A DNA stretch of 64,000 bases from Ilex aquifolium. Lineage: Eukaryota > Streptophyta > Magnoliopsida > Aquifoliales > Aquifoliaceae. Made by a program: the position numbers and the translations under genes. This document shows, in pieces, positions 12,736-24,975 of this stretch. The stretch spans positions 22,192,545 to 22,256,544 of the forward strand of contig OX637404.1 in the NCBI GenBank assembly GCA_951799425.1. The letters run 5' to 3'. Every line of letters begins with the position of its first letter. Position 1 is the stretch's first letter. The notes under the pieces were generated by a model that worked only from the letters and a program-made list of their open reading frames with translations, searched no databases and was not told the origin of the DNA.

Positions 12736-13340
12736 TATTATCGACGTTTTTATAAATCGTCGCAAAAAAGTGATTTCCTCCAAAAAATTTTGTGGCGGGA
12801 GAAATGGCTCCCAAATATTTTAAAGGTGGTTGCCTCGAAAAATTGAAGGAAGAGACATATTAATATTATTTGCGACGTTTTTATAAATCGTCGCAGAAGT
12901 CAAAATTTTATTTTTATTTTTGAATTAAATAAATAAGTATTAAATGAAATATTAATATTATTAGCGACGTTTCTAGAAATCGTCGCAGAAGTGTCAAAAC
13001 TTTATTTTTGAACCCTTAGTGGGAAGATGAAATAGTAATATTATTAGCGACGTTTTTGTAAATTGTCGCAGAAGTCAAAAATTTATTTTTATTTTTGAAT
13101 TAAATAAATAAGTATGAGATGAAATATTAATATTATTAGTGACGTTTTTAAAAATCGTCGCAGAAGTCAAAACTTTATTTTTGAACTCTGAGTGGGAAGA
13201 TGAAATAGTAATATTATTAGCGACGTTTTTGTAAATCGTCGCAGAAGTCAAAATGAATTAAGTAAATAACTACCGGGGAAGGAGATGAAATATTTAATAT
13301 TATTTGCGACATTTTTAGAAATCGTCGGAGAAGTCAAAAT
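12736..13340. repeat. Second palindrome set (CGACG...CGTCGCAGAAGTCAAA)
   Basis: Seven spaced units with ATTATTAGCGACGTTTTT, then TAAATCGTCGCAGAAGTC and a shared filler (AAAATTTATTTTTATTTTTG). They are related to the outer subterminal motif but have their own consensus. The array is directly followed by C/T-rich, UTR-like DNA. Confidence 0.8.
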
Positions 13341-14900
13341 TTAATTTTTATTTAGCTGCCTCGCGCCAGACTCACGCCTCTCTCTGCCTCTCTCTCTCTG
13401 CCTCGCCCAACTCCCAAATACCTAACCCTAATCGCCATCTACACCAGTGAATCGCCACTGCCACCGAAGCCGCCGGAGTACCACCACCAGTGAAAACCAA
13501 GATCGGGACGAAGACTGGTAAACCCTTTTTTTTTTTTTTTTTTCAGACCTTGAGTTGTTGAAGGAAGAGGACAGAGGAAGAGTGAGCTTGGAACCCTCGA
13601 TCGAGTAGAGTGACAGTGCCATCTTGCCCCTTTCGCTCGTACAACAATCGATTTTTCCGGTGACTTGAGCATTCGAAGAATTCGAATTTCCTCCACTGGT
13701 TCACAGACCTGTATATATGTATGTCTCTCTGGCTCACCATTTCTATTTCTTTTTCTTCCCGACCCCTGGTACGATGGTGCTATCGGAAGGAAGTTAATAT
13801 TGGGGTAAATTTCATGGGTACTTTTCTTTGATAGTATGTGGGTTTGATGCCTTTTGTTGATTTTCTAATTTTTGATCCATCTGTTGTGAAGTGAGCTTTG
13901 ACGCATTTTCTGTTTGGTTGCTAAGAAAAGGATGAGAGAAAACATTATGGAACTTGAAAGCTTAGAGCTGATTTTTCATATACTCTCCATTGGTAGAAGT
14001 TCCTCCATTTTTTTTCTGAGGAAGTTAAGTAAAAGCTCCCCTGTTCCTCAAATTTCTGTGTTTTCTTATAGATCCATGGGCTTCCCTTTTGCTAGCTTTC
14101 TTGCATTTTCCTTTTATGGTTCTGTTGCAGGAGAGCTTTGATAGGAATCAACAAAAAGAATCAGCCAACTGGTGTTATAACCACTACCAGGTTTTTTCTT
14201 TCAGCTCACTCTCTCTTTCCTCTTTCCTCTTTCCTCTCAACCGTATGCTGCTATAGCCCCATCCCTTCGTAATGAAATCTTATGATCGCTATGCTGATGG
14301 GAGTTTGAGTTACCTTTTCATTTTCGGTTGCATGTTTGTAGGCTAATGGTGCAGCAACATTGAAAGACTTTTCTCTGTCTAAAGTCCTCCAGCATATCCA
14401 TTTTATTTGCAGTTGTGCACCTGTATCATTACTTACTGTTATTATTGAGGAGATATATAAATGTACAGACAATTAACATTTATATTATTTTCTGCTCTTC
14501 AGATTCGTGGGTCTATCCCTCTCCTTTATTGAGCAAATTGATGTTACTATCTGTCGACTTATACACTTATGTGCATGTGTGTTTGCATATGGATATTCTT
14601 GTATGTAAACATGTATAGCCTTTTCACTTCTGGATAAATTGTTGTCTATTTGTTTTCGCATCTCTACATTACTCTTTATACTGTTTAAGTTACATCATTT
14701 TTTTTTCTCTATCTGCATCAATAGGTCAAGTTCCTACCCACTAGTGAATGTCATATGTTGCTGGGTAGGTTGGATGGTTCATCAAAATTCATTACAAAAC
14801 ACCCATGTTCTTTATTAAGTTATTTTTTAACTATTTGTAAAAGAGCCTTACAATGCTAAACCATATTTTTCCTAGTCTTCTGAGCTTTCTATTCTTTCAG
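13341..14900 (+). other. UTR/intron-like cargo region of the CACTA
   Basis: From 13341 there is a C/T-rich, gene-5'-end-like stretch (TCTCTCTGCCTC, CCTAACCCTAATCGCC, then many CCGCC/CCACC triplets), followed by intron-like T-rich DNA. A possible small exon, GAGAGCTTTGATAGG... (14132-14192, after TTGCAG), was not recognised. I see no complete gene. It is probably the captured promoter or first exon of an unknown host gene. Confidence 0.4.
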
Positions 14901-14972
14901 GTCATTATGTGATGCAGGGACTGTAGAGATTATCGAACCAATTGCATCAACAGTTGAGGATGTCATGCTTGT
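14901..14972 (+). pseudogene. FAAH: Captured exon of a fatty acid amide hydrolase-like gene
   Basis: The acceptor TTCTTTCAG at 14892-14900 and donor GTAAGT at 14973 flank a 72-nt exon. It reads SLCDAGTVEIIEPIASTVED and then VMLV. This matches my memory of the plant FAAH (amidase signature family) stretch around LCEGGTVEIIGPLASSLEDA. Only one internal exon is present, without the catalytic Ser-Ser-Lys region, so it cannot be functional. Its place inside the CACTA implies transduplication. The match is from memory over 24 residues, hence moderate confidence. Confidence 0.6.
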
Positions 14973-16061
<1,089 letters not shown>

Positions 16062-16529
16062 TAGACATGCGCTTTACAAACATATGGTTTGTAGAGATGT
16101 ATTTTTGGATTAATGTATAGATGTTATGATTATTTGGAATTTTTCCTTTGACTTTCGGCACCTCTCCATTTGATTAACTCAATTGGCAGCTGACCTCTTT
16201 GGTGGAGGTACCTCTTAGGATCTATAAACCATAAAACTTTGCGAATGTTTATTGTTTTACTTATTTAGTTGTGAATTTTCGGCAAAGCGGTTTATCAGTA
16301 TTACTTTAGTGGAAAAGCAAATTGTGAAATGCAAGAGTAAATGACTTCAATGCCCTGACATGGATATGCTCTATAATTACATGATATCTTCTGACTACTA
16401 AGTATATATAATTGTTGATTTCTTATTCTACATCTTATAATGTTCTTAGATTGGAGGAGTTAAGTTCAATTATGTCTAGAGTGTGTGAGGATGATAATGA
16501 ATCACACGATAAAGATGACATGGATCTAG

Positions 16530-17243
16530 ATGAAAGGAGTAAACTCCCCTGCAGAACTGGTGACATGGATATTGATGGAGAAGTTTTTTAATGGGAAGCA
16601 TATGCTGAGATGTGGGGCTTCTGGTTCAGGTCTGAGTTTTAGAATTCTTAGACCATGGTTTGAGTTTGTGGTGAACAATTCTATGATGCTGATTGGAAAT
16701 AGCCAAAAGGTGGACTTTTGGTGTGATGCTTGGATGGAAGCTGGTCCTTTAATACAATCTGTGGGGTCATGGGCTGTTTCTTCTCTTCTTGGAAGCCTGG
16801 ATGATGATCTATGAGAAATTTTGCCAGGCCAGTGCATTGTTCTGCTTTTCTGAAGATGTAGTGGTGCTACATTCTGGTTGAGCAGGCAGAACTGGTCTGC
16901 ACTTTTTGTTGAGCTGTTGTCTTGCTGAGTTGCTGCTGTTATCTGCTGCTGTAAGGATTTTGGCTGGCGTTTCCTTCTGCATTAGGTGTTAGTTTAAGCT
17001 GTGAGGAGCTGGTTGAAGCTGCAATGATCTGAAGGAAATGTGTCATGCTGTAGGGTCAAAACAGTGAGTTGCAATGATCTGGAGGCATTTAGTTTTTTTG
17101 ACATTTCCAATTTGTAATTAGAAATGGTTTAATCCATCTTGAATGATTAAAGCCATTTTATATTTTTTGTAGAGCTGTTGTTCTTTACTTCTTGTAAATG
17201 CATTTTTTGGAATAAAATTTTCCTTTCTTTTAAAAAAAAAAAA
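16530..17243 (+). mobile_element. 5'-truncated LINE tail inside the CACTA
   Basis: The frame at 16530-16814 encodes a stretch with GNSQKVDFWCDAWMEAGPL. This resembles the region just after the reverse transcriptase in plant LINEs (the motif ...G.KVDFW.D.W...PL). It is followed by 3'-UTR-like DNA ending TGTAAATGC...AATAAAATTTTCC and an A13 tail at 17231-17243. No RT or endonuclease remains. The left border is uncertain; 16440-16530 may be another captured exon (LEELSSIMSRVCEDDNESHD). Confidence 0.6.
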
Positions 17244-17359
17244 ATGTTTTTGTTTGAATTTTATTAGAATACCATTTTTAATACTGGTATTATTGGTGTA
17301 CATGTGACAAATTTTATTAGAATACCATTTTTTATAAAGGGTTATTTTTTTTAAAAAAA

Positions 17360-17957
17360 TGAACTTTTTAGCGACAATTTTTCTACGTCGCAAATGTATT
17401 TATTCAATTATTTTTTGTTTTTTTATTTAAAAAATTATTTGCGACGCTTTTTTTCCGTCGCTAAAAATTAATTAAATTATTATGTTTTACATTTTTTATT
17501 TATGTAAAAAATTATTTGCGACGTTTTTTTTACGTCGCTAAAAATTAAATTAATTATTATTTTTTACATTTTTATTTTTTTAAAAACTATTAGCGACATT
17601 TTTTTTACGTCGCAAAAAATTAAATAAAATATTATTTTTTACTTTTTTATTTATGTAAAAATTATTAGCGACGAATTTTTTACGTCGCAAAAAATTAATT
17701 TAATTATTATTTTTTATTTTGTTATGCTGGTGGAATAGATTTTTGCGACATTTTTTTTACTTTTTGCGACGAAAAAAAAACGTCGCAATTTTTTTTTTGT
17801 GATGAAAATAAATTTACGTCGCAAAATACTTTCTGCGACGAGGCTATTGTGACGACCATGCGACGAAAAAAAAAATGTCGCAAAAAATAATTTGCGACGA
17901 TTTTTTTGACTTTAGCGACTAAAAAAATCGTCGCAAAAAACGATTTTTGTTGTAGTG
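17360..17957. repeat. Right subterminal palindrome array of the CACTA element
   Basis: About ten copies of (T)GCGACG(T)nACGTCGC(A/T)AAA separated by AT-rich filler, mirroring the left end and finishing at the terminal TTTTTGTTGTAGTG. Confidence 0.9.
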
Positions 17958-17995
17958 CCAATTCAAACTCCTATTACTAACTTATAAAAATTGAT

Positions 17996-18765
17996 GGTGT
18001 TCAAAATCGATTGGACCGGACTACAGAACAATCTGAGATGAGGCCCACAGAGTGTATATACGAGAGAGTGTATGCTATTGTTATGTGTAAGACATAAGAT
18101 GAAGGTAATAGTGTGAGTGGTTCACCCTAACTGAAGGATTAAGGTTGCGCCCACTGTAAATGAGGCTCTTGCTCCTTGAAAATTGTATTGCTTGGGAAAG
18201 AAGATTGTTTTTACAAGGTATTTGGCTTGAAGCCTTTTATAGTATATTGCATAGGTTACTGTTGGATAGTTTTTGTTAGTTGGTCTCCTCTGTACTGTAG
18301 CATCATTACCTATTTAAATATCTGGCGGTTAGGGTTTTGTATTGATCCCTTTTTGCTGATTATGTGGTCTCCTTTGTGTTTGTCTTGTTCCTAGAGCTGT
18401 GGTCCCTGACGCTTTTCTGCACCCACTACTTGTCGGCTGCAATATGTGATTCATCTCCACTACTAGTGGGTTTTCGTTCATCAGAGTCGTCAAGTAATGT
18501 CCCATGTGCACGTGTCATGTTGCAACTTTTGCAGATTGGCTTTGTGTCATGCTCCCATTTCCCGACTGGTATTTGTATAGAGGTTGTTAGCATCGAGCTA
18601 ATTCCTGCACCGAGCTCGTTAGTATCGAGTCTCTTCGAAATTGAGTAGCAGTTCAGTTCGAACCCAATGAATACTGTTTGGATGAGAGGCTTGGGCTGCC
18701 TGTTGTGAGTCCAAAGGATTTTGGGCTTTAGAGGGACCCAGACTTAAATCTATTATTATCAAAAA
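17996..18765. other. Unrecognised insertion in the second LTR
   Basis: Compared with the sister LTR (19278-19535), this 770-bp block interrupts the sequence between ACTTATAAAA and the poly-A/ATGCATGTAACA end. It has moderate GC content and no long frame. Its family is unknown. Confidence 0.5.
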
Positions 18766-19539
18766 TATTAAAAAAAAAAAAATGCATGTAACATTCTATT
18801 CCCCTTAAAAACTTTGCCCTCTAAGTTTGAAAAGAAGACCACCAACCCACTTCACAGTCCTGTAACAAATTTGATCAATACCTTCAATCACTTGACTATG
18901 GGCTGTCATGTGCTAATCCAAGGAAGACTGAAATTTGTTGTCCCAAATGATTGCCCTTTTACTCCTGTGCTTGAATATGGTTAAATTCCATCCAAATACT
19001 CTTCTTGTCTTCCTGCGTCCTTGTGCTCGAGTGTCACAGGCCTGTTGAGCACAATTTAGCTCATCTCTTCATTCATCGGAGTGGTTACCTCTTTTGCACG
19101 GATATGTTGGTTGACATTTAAATCTCTCTCTTGAGGGATTTTTTGAATTCTGTTGAAGCCTTCTCTAGTAGGCATTAATTTTCTACGATTAACTTCTTGA
19201 ATCTTTTTTGAAAATTATTACGCATCAACTTCAAAATCTCTGATGTTATAGCCATCGTCATCGACTTTAATACCAATTGTTACGTGCACGTTTTTAATGG
19301 ATTGAAAAAAATAAAATAAAAATAAAATAGGAGAAAAATAAGACTATCACAAATATCAACTATATTTTCTATTCATTTAACATCTTTAAATACAAATAGA
19401 TAATACCTAGTTACTAAATCTATTGACCACACTATCAAGATAACTAACTAAGAAACCTATTAATTGTATACCACTACCCATTAACCAATTCAAACTCATA
19501 TTACTAACTTATAAAAAAAAAATATGCACGTAACATTAT

Positions 19540-19656
19540 TGTTATGCATCCATGGATAAAACTTACCCTTAAAAATCGGCTTGCAAGGGAATGGTGTCCA
19601 AGAATTCATATTCACACATTTAATCATATTTTTTTAACTGATATGAGATCGTAATA
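19540..19656 (-). mobile_element. Solo LTR (117 bp) of a TRIM family
   Basis: It is collinear with the LTR at 27281-27397: both are 117 bp and share TCGGCTTGCAAG, CCAAGAATTCATATTCACAC and GATRTGAGATC. There is no second LTR or primer site nearby. It is separated by only four bases from the TRIM-like element to its left. Confidence 0.7.
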
Positions 19657-20040
19657 TTCCACCATATTTTTGTAACCAACATCCACGGCGGCCTAATCTA
19701 TCGACACTGACCCTATGGTAGCCATTTTTTTTTTGGCGATTCCACTCACCTATCAGTATTCAACTAGTGATACCCCGTGCAATGCACAGAAAGTTTAAGT
19801 GCACATATACCTTTTCCATGCATTCAAATAGTTCCTACTACAAACAAATTTTTTCCTCTTATGAGAGCAAATTAATTCATATATCAACCACATGTTTAAT
19901 CCTCCTTTTCCAATATATATCACATAAACATGCACCCCCACCACCAGTCCACCTGGTTGACCCTACTCAACAATACACCCGTCATTCCTCCACTCCCCCC
20001 CCCCCCCCCCCCCCCCCTTCCCTCCAAGAACCACCTTAAA
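19657..20040. other. AT-rich DNA and a poly-C tract
   Basis: No gene. It contains the possible Helitron end and a C run at about 19987-20017. Proline-rich frames across the C run are artefacts. Confidence 0.5.
19762..19795 (-). other. Possible Helitron 3' end
   Basis: Read on the minus strand, TGTGCATTGCACGGGGTATC followed by ACTAGT has a short hairpin (GTGCATTGCAC) a few bases before CTAG/T, the layout of Helitron 3' termini. The matching TC start could not be located, so only the end is proposed. Confidence 0.3.
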
Positions 20041-21510
20041 ACCATTGCCCCAACACCGCCAATAGTCCCCTCCCCCAAAACAAAAGAAAGGAAAAAAAAA
20101 ATACCCCAAAACCCTACTATGCTAACAGCTATATTCTCGACCCAAAACCTCTATACCATGCGTGTGTTCCAGGGTGGGCCGATTGTGGGCTCTGTAGACC
20201 TCTCTCTTTGGGCCGGACCATAGGTTGGGTGAGGCGTTAGGGCCTGGGTGGGATGGGGTAGGGGCTATCCCACATCGGATAGTCTTATGCTCCGTTTGAT
20301 ATGATGGAAAAATGGAAGGATGGAAAGTTGGAAATATGGAAAGTTTGAGGGATAAATAAAACATCATGTTTGGTAGGGAAGGAAAAGAGGAATGATGGAA
20401 AAGTGAATGGATTAACTTTCATTTCACTGCACCAAAATCAATCCCTCCAAAATCGGAAGGAAAGTGGATGAAAAGTTAATTATTTGTGTTGAGATGTATT
20501 TTATTTGTCTATATACATTAATTTCATATAAAAATACAATGATAATATATATATATATATATTAAAAAAATTTAAAAATAAATTTAATAAAAATAAAATA
20601 AAAATAAAAATAAAAATAAACATGTCAACTCGCAATTCGACACGACACAATTAGTTAAATGAGTTGAGTTAGGTTTGACTAATGTTCGACACAAACCCGT
20701 AATGAATCAACACGAATCTGACACGACACGATTCGATTGTCACCCCTAATCTTAGCCAGCACAAAAAAAAAAAAAAATTTAGTCATTTTTATTTTTCATC
20801 CATCCTACCAAACACAAAGTAAAAAAAGTATATCATTCATACTTTCCTTCCTTAAAGGATAGAAATTGTATCTCTCCTACTTTCCATCATTCATACCAAA
20901 CAGAGCATTAGGGTGTGTGTGTGCGTTTATAAGGTTTTTGCAAACTTCACCTTTTAAGGTGTTGTTTGTAGTTGTCCTTTGGTCAAAAAAAATTGTAACC
21001 ATGTGTGTGTTCCAGGGTGGGCCGATTGTAGGCTCTGTAGACTTCCTCTTTGGGCCTGACCATAGGTTGGGTGAGGCGTTAGAGCCTGGGTGGGATGGGC
21101 AGAAGCTATCCCACATCGGATAGCCTAGGGTGTGTGTGTGTGTTTATAAGACTTCTGCAAACTTCACATTTTAAGGTGTTGTTTGTAGTTGTACTTTGGT
21201 AAAAAAAAAAAAACCATTTTATTTATTTTTTGGGTACCAAGTCCTCCATACAAACTTGACCTCATTTGTTCAAAAAAAAAAAGTAAGTCGTCTTGAGAGT
21301 TACGTCAAGATAGCAACAACTTGATGGTCTATGTGAGTGGAATACTACCACTGAATGGGTCAGTCAATAGAGATAAGGTAACCCCTATAGTCCCCCCAGA
21401 ACCCTACTATGCTAAACCCTATAATCCCCTCCCCCCAAACAAAAGAAAGAAAAAAAAAATACCCCAAAACCCTACTATGCTAACCCCTATATTCTCGACC
21501 CCTAACCTAC
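20041..21510. repeat. Direct repeats with TCCCACATCGGATAG motif
   Basis: A unit of about 200 bp starting TGTGTGTTCCAGGGTGGGCC occurs at about 20160 and again at about 21003. The first copy is interrupted by the MITE at 20288-20907, and the second shows the uninterrupted junction GGATAGCCTAGGGTGTG. Outside these, CCAAAACCCTACTATGCTAA occurs at about 20104 and 21464, so a larger block is duplicated on both sides. The CCCACATCGG core is common in plant TRIM-type LTRs; the family is not fixed. Confidence 0.6.
20288..20907. mobile_element. Tourist-like (PIF/Harbinger) MITE, complete
   Basis: The target duplication TTA lies at 20285-20287 and 20908-20910. Inverted ends TGCTCCGTTTGATATGATGG and TGCTCTGTTTGGTATGAATG are followed by GGAAAG-rich arms. 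An empty site exists in the direct repeat at about 21120. It is the same family, in opposite orientation, as the MITE at 40288-55498. Confidence 0.85.
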
Positions 21511-22487
21511 TCCACCGCAATGGGGCCCTCACCAAAAGACAAAACAATTCAGGTCAATCATGCTTGCCTAGGACAAAGTAACTGGTAAGTCTGATTTTGC
21601 CGTCTTCTCGCAAGCTTGCCTGATATAAGATTTTAGGCATCAATTATCTTCATTAAACAAACAAAAACAACAGAAAAAGAAAGAGAAATAAAAAAAGAAA
21701 AACAACTCATACCAACGTAAAACAGTAAAACCAATTTGAATTGTCGTGGTCTCAAAAAGTTGAAAGCAACACCCATAAAATTTACATCACATTTAAGCAT
21801 GAAAACTATAAACCTAATTACAACTCCTTGCAACATCCCAAAAAATTGTTTAGAAATGATCAAATAATAGAATATTATAGAACTAAATATCTTGAAAGGA
21901 ACAATGAAAATTTCGTTATTACCCAAAGTACCCTTTGATTGGTAATAAAAAAGGACGGACCTAGTCTAGATGGCATCAACTCCACTACTGCAGTAGATAA
22001 TAAACCACCATTATCGTATTGTTTTGCTCCTAAAATGACACCTGCATGAAATTGTTACACAATAATGGGAAAAAGAACTTAAATGTAAGAGCAATTCATA
22101 AGTTATTGAAGTCAAAATTCACAAATATAATGCCTTCAAGAAAACGATCGACTAAAAATGTCAGAATAAATGCAAAAATAAATTAGAAACAACAATAAAA
22201 CATGGAAGGAAGAAAAGTAATTTGACTGCTCATTGACGATCTTCAATCCCAAGTGCTTACCGATGAGGCACTGGCGACTAACCATTGGGCAAAAGATGTT
22301 CCTCTGCAAAAACTGATTGCATTCATATTTGCCATGCCAACAACAAAAGCATTTTCGGATGCTTCGCTGACCTGCGATAACTTTCACCACTGAGAGAGAA
22401 AAATGGGAAGTAAATAGAGATAGGGAAATTGAGAGACCACTGAGAGTATTTTGCATTTTGAATGCACATTTATCCACTTATTAGTTA
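21511..22487. other. Intergenic DNA with one possible exon (minus, 22371-22261)
   Basis: No gene was recognised. On the minus strand an acceptor (ATCGCAG) at 22372 and donor (GTAAGC) at 22260 bracket 111 nt, exactly 37 codons, open in phase 0 and reading VSEASENAFVVGMANMNAIS and then FCRGTSFAQWLVASASS. I do not recognise the protein. It may be a stray or captured exon; there is no open partner exon nearby. Confidence 0.25.
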
Positions 22488-23499
22488 GGAAGAATTACAC
22501 GCAGATCCCTGAGATTTGTCATTGAATCACTCAGACTTCTTGACATTTAAAATATTACACACAGATCTCTTGAAGTTTATACATGTGTAACACTTAGACC
22601 ACTGCTGTAAATATATCCGTTAATAAATTACACCCAAACCCCCTGAAGTTTGTAAACATATATTACTTAGACCCCTTAAATTTAAAATGTTATATTTAGA
22701 CAAAAAATATTTCAATCAAAGATAAAATATCATATATTTTAAATTTTACAATTAAAATTCATGTTCTATTGAATCATTTATTGAAATAAAATCAAAAATA
22801 AAAAATCAATTTTTTCTTAAAAAATCATAATTAATATACAATTATATTGTCTATTGGAATTTAATTTAGTCGTTTAAACGACCAAATTAAAATACTAAAC
22901 TACCTCAATTAAAACTAAAAGATATTGTGTTCATTATAGTTTAATCCCTTATTTAATCTTTTAGTTTTTCTAATAGATAGCATAATTATATACTAACTAT
23001 GATTTTTTTTAACTAGATTTTTATTTTTGATTTTATTTCAATAAATGACATAATAGAACATGAATTTTGAATGTAAAATTCATGTTTTATTATGAATGAC
23101 TTAGACCCCTTATTTGATTTTTTAGTTTGATTCTAATAGATAGTATAATTGTATATTAATTACGATTTTTTAAGAAAAAATTAAATTTTTATTTTTAATT
23201 TTATTTCAATAAATGATACAATAGAACATGAATTTTAGTTGTAAAATTTAAAATATTTGATATTGTATCTTTGATTGAAGTATTTTTTGTTATAAAATTT
23301 TAAACTTAAGGGGTCTAATAATTATATAGCTACAAACTTCAGGAGGGTCTAAGTATAATTTATTAATGAATATATTTACAACAGGGGTCTAAGTGTTACG
23401 TGTGTATAACCTCAGAGGGTCTCTGTGTAATATTTTAAATGTCAAGAAGTTTGAGTGATTAAGTGACAAACCTCAGGGGACTAGGTGTAATTCTCTCTC
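22488..23499. mobile_element. Fold-back element with arms of about 360 bp
   Basis: The left arm (GAAGAATTACACGCAGATCC onward to about 22850) and right arm (about 23150 to GGTGTAATTCTCTCTC) are near reverse complements over hundreds of bases. The flanking 7-mer TTAGTTA (22481-22487 and 23500-23506) is repeated. The arms contain CCTC.GAAGTTT and TTAGACCCCTTA, and the centre is AT-rich and itself partly palindromic. No coding capacity. Confidence 0.8.
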
Positions 23500-23506
23500 T
23501 TAGTTA

Positions 23507-24036
23507 TTATCTAAATAAGAAGTTACGTGGAGTTATCCAACTAATATATTTAAGTTGCTAAGAAAATATTAAAATAACACAATAACAGAAAGCCAAGTAA
23601 GATTATGCAAATTAAAAAATCAAAAAAATTAAAAATTAGGAATGGTAGAATGGAGGCTTCTCCTGATTCCTAGATAAATTGCTATAGAATTGTTGTGTGA
23701 GAATCGGGGAGAGTTTAAAAAGAGGATAGAATATTTTTAAAAAAAGAGATAAAATAGCATTTAAAAAGAGGATATATATTGTTTGCTTGAGGTGTTTTTT
23801 ATTTTTTTTTGTCGTGTGAAAGTCATAGGAAAATAAGAGTAGAAGGTGGTGTTTGGATCACCATGGAAGGATTGGATTTGATTTGATTTGAATCTGAACC
23901 CAATCCAACCCAATGCAAAGTGGTCCGGATTGGAGGATTATAAAATTCGGATTCAAATCATATCCCATCTTTGGATATGTTTCATTTGGTTTGTGGGCCC
24001 CATTCACATGTGAAGATAAAATATACTAAAATGACC
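23507..24036. other. AT-rich intergenic DNA
   Basis: No gene. AAAAAGAGATAAA.AGCATTTAAAA.AGGATAT at about 23742 recurs at about 26323, so the segments on both sides of the hAT MITE share an older repeat. Confidence 0.4.
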
Positions 24037-24044
24037 ATTGCACC

Positions 24045-24967
24045 TAGGAATGGCAGTGGATCGGGGAAAAACGGGTATTCGTCCAAACCCGTCCTGTTTG
24101 GATCGGGGATAGACTACACGTATTGGACAGTGGACGTATACGAAAATACCCGTATAAACCCGTACGGAAATGGACTTACCCTTACCCCTGCCCCGTCCCC
24201 GCCCCACCCCTCCCCGTGCCCGTTATATATATATATATAAACTCCCAGGCTTAAGGTTCTGTACTGTTTTGATTACTCAAAAGTAGTTTGGAAATTTTGT
24301 GATCCCATTTGGATTGTTTATTTATCTTCCTTTCAATTGTACAAATACAACCTGACATCTCTTTTGTTTGAAGTAGTCATATAAAGGTTTCTTGATGTAA
24401 TTTTGTGGATGTACTTCTAATAGAATAGTCAAACATGATTTGGAAAAAACTTCATACTCTTTTCTGCTAGAAACACTCTAGCTGAACTTTTATGTTTCAC
24501 AGATTACGGTCTTCACCTTTATGCAATTATTATAGTTTTTTATGTTTTATTTTTTTTATTAAATTACAGGTGTGAAGCTGCATGACAGAAAAGTTTTTCC
24601 ATTACATTATTTGTGTTATGTTGTGTTATATCAAATTCAAATAGTATTTTGGATATTTGTTGTTTATATTATGTTGGAATATGTTATGCTACATTATGTT
24701 GTGTTAGATTATTTAGAATGTTGTTGGATTATTTAAAATATTGAATTTATTTAGAATTTTGGATTATGTTGACTTGAGCTTGGGCTTGGGCGGGTACGGG
24801 GGAAACGGGGACGGGGGCGGGGATTAGAAATTTACCTGTGGATGGGGATGAGGATGAAGATTATACCCGTTAACGGAGGTGGACCGGGGATGGACAAAGT
24901 TTTTTTAGGCGGGTACGGGAATAGAGACTACACCCCCCGCCCCCGCTTCGGTCCACTGACATCCTTA
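24045..24967. mobile_element. hAT-type MITE with GC-rich ends (copy 1)
   Basis: A perfect 8-bp target duplication ATTGCACC (24037-24044 and 24968-24975) flanks ends TAGGAATGGCAGTGGA and ...TCCACTGACATCCTTA. Subterminal regions repeat GGGTACGGG/CCCGTACCC blocks; the centre is AT-rich. It is the same family as 56973-58009. No transposase. Confidence 0.9.
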
Positions 24968-24975
24968 ATTGCACC

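Noticed and set aside
10499..13340. Regularly spaced palindromic repeats resembling a CRISPR array
   Set aside because: Spacers are not unique, the repeats lie in CACTA ends, and the DNA is plant nuclear.
16526..16837. Minus-strand 103-residue frame
   Set aside because: Shadow of the plus-strand LINE-like sequence with KVDFWCDAW.
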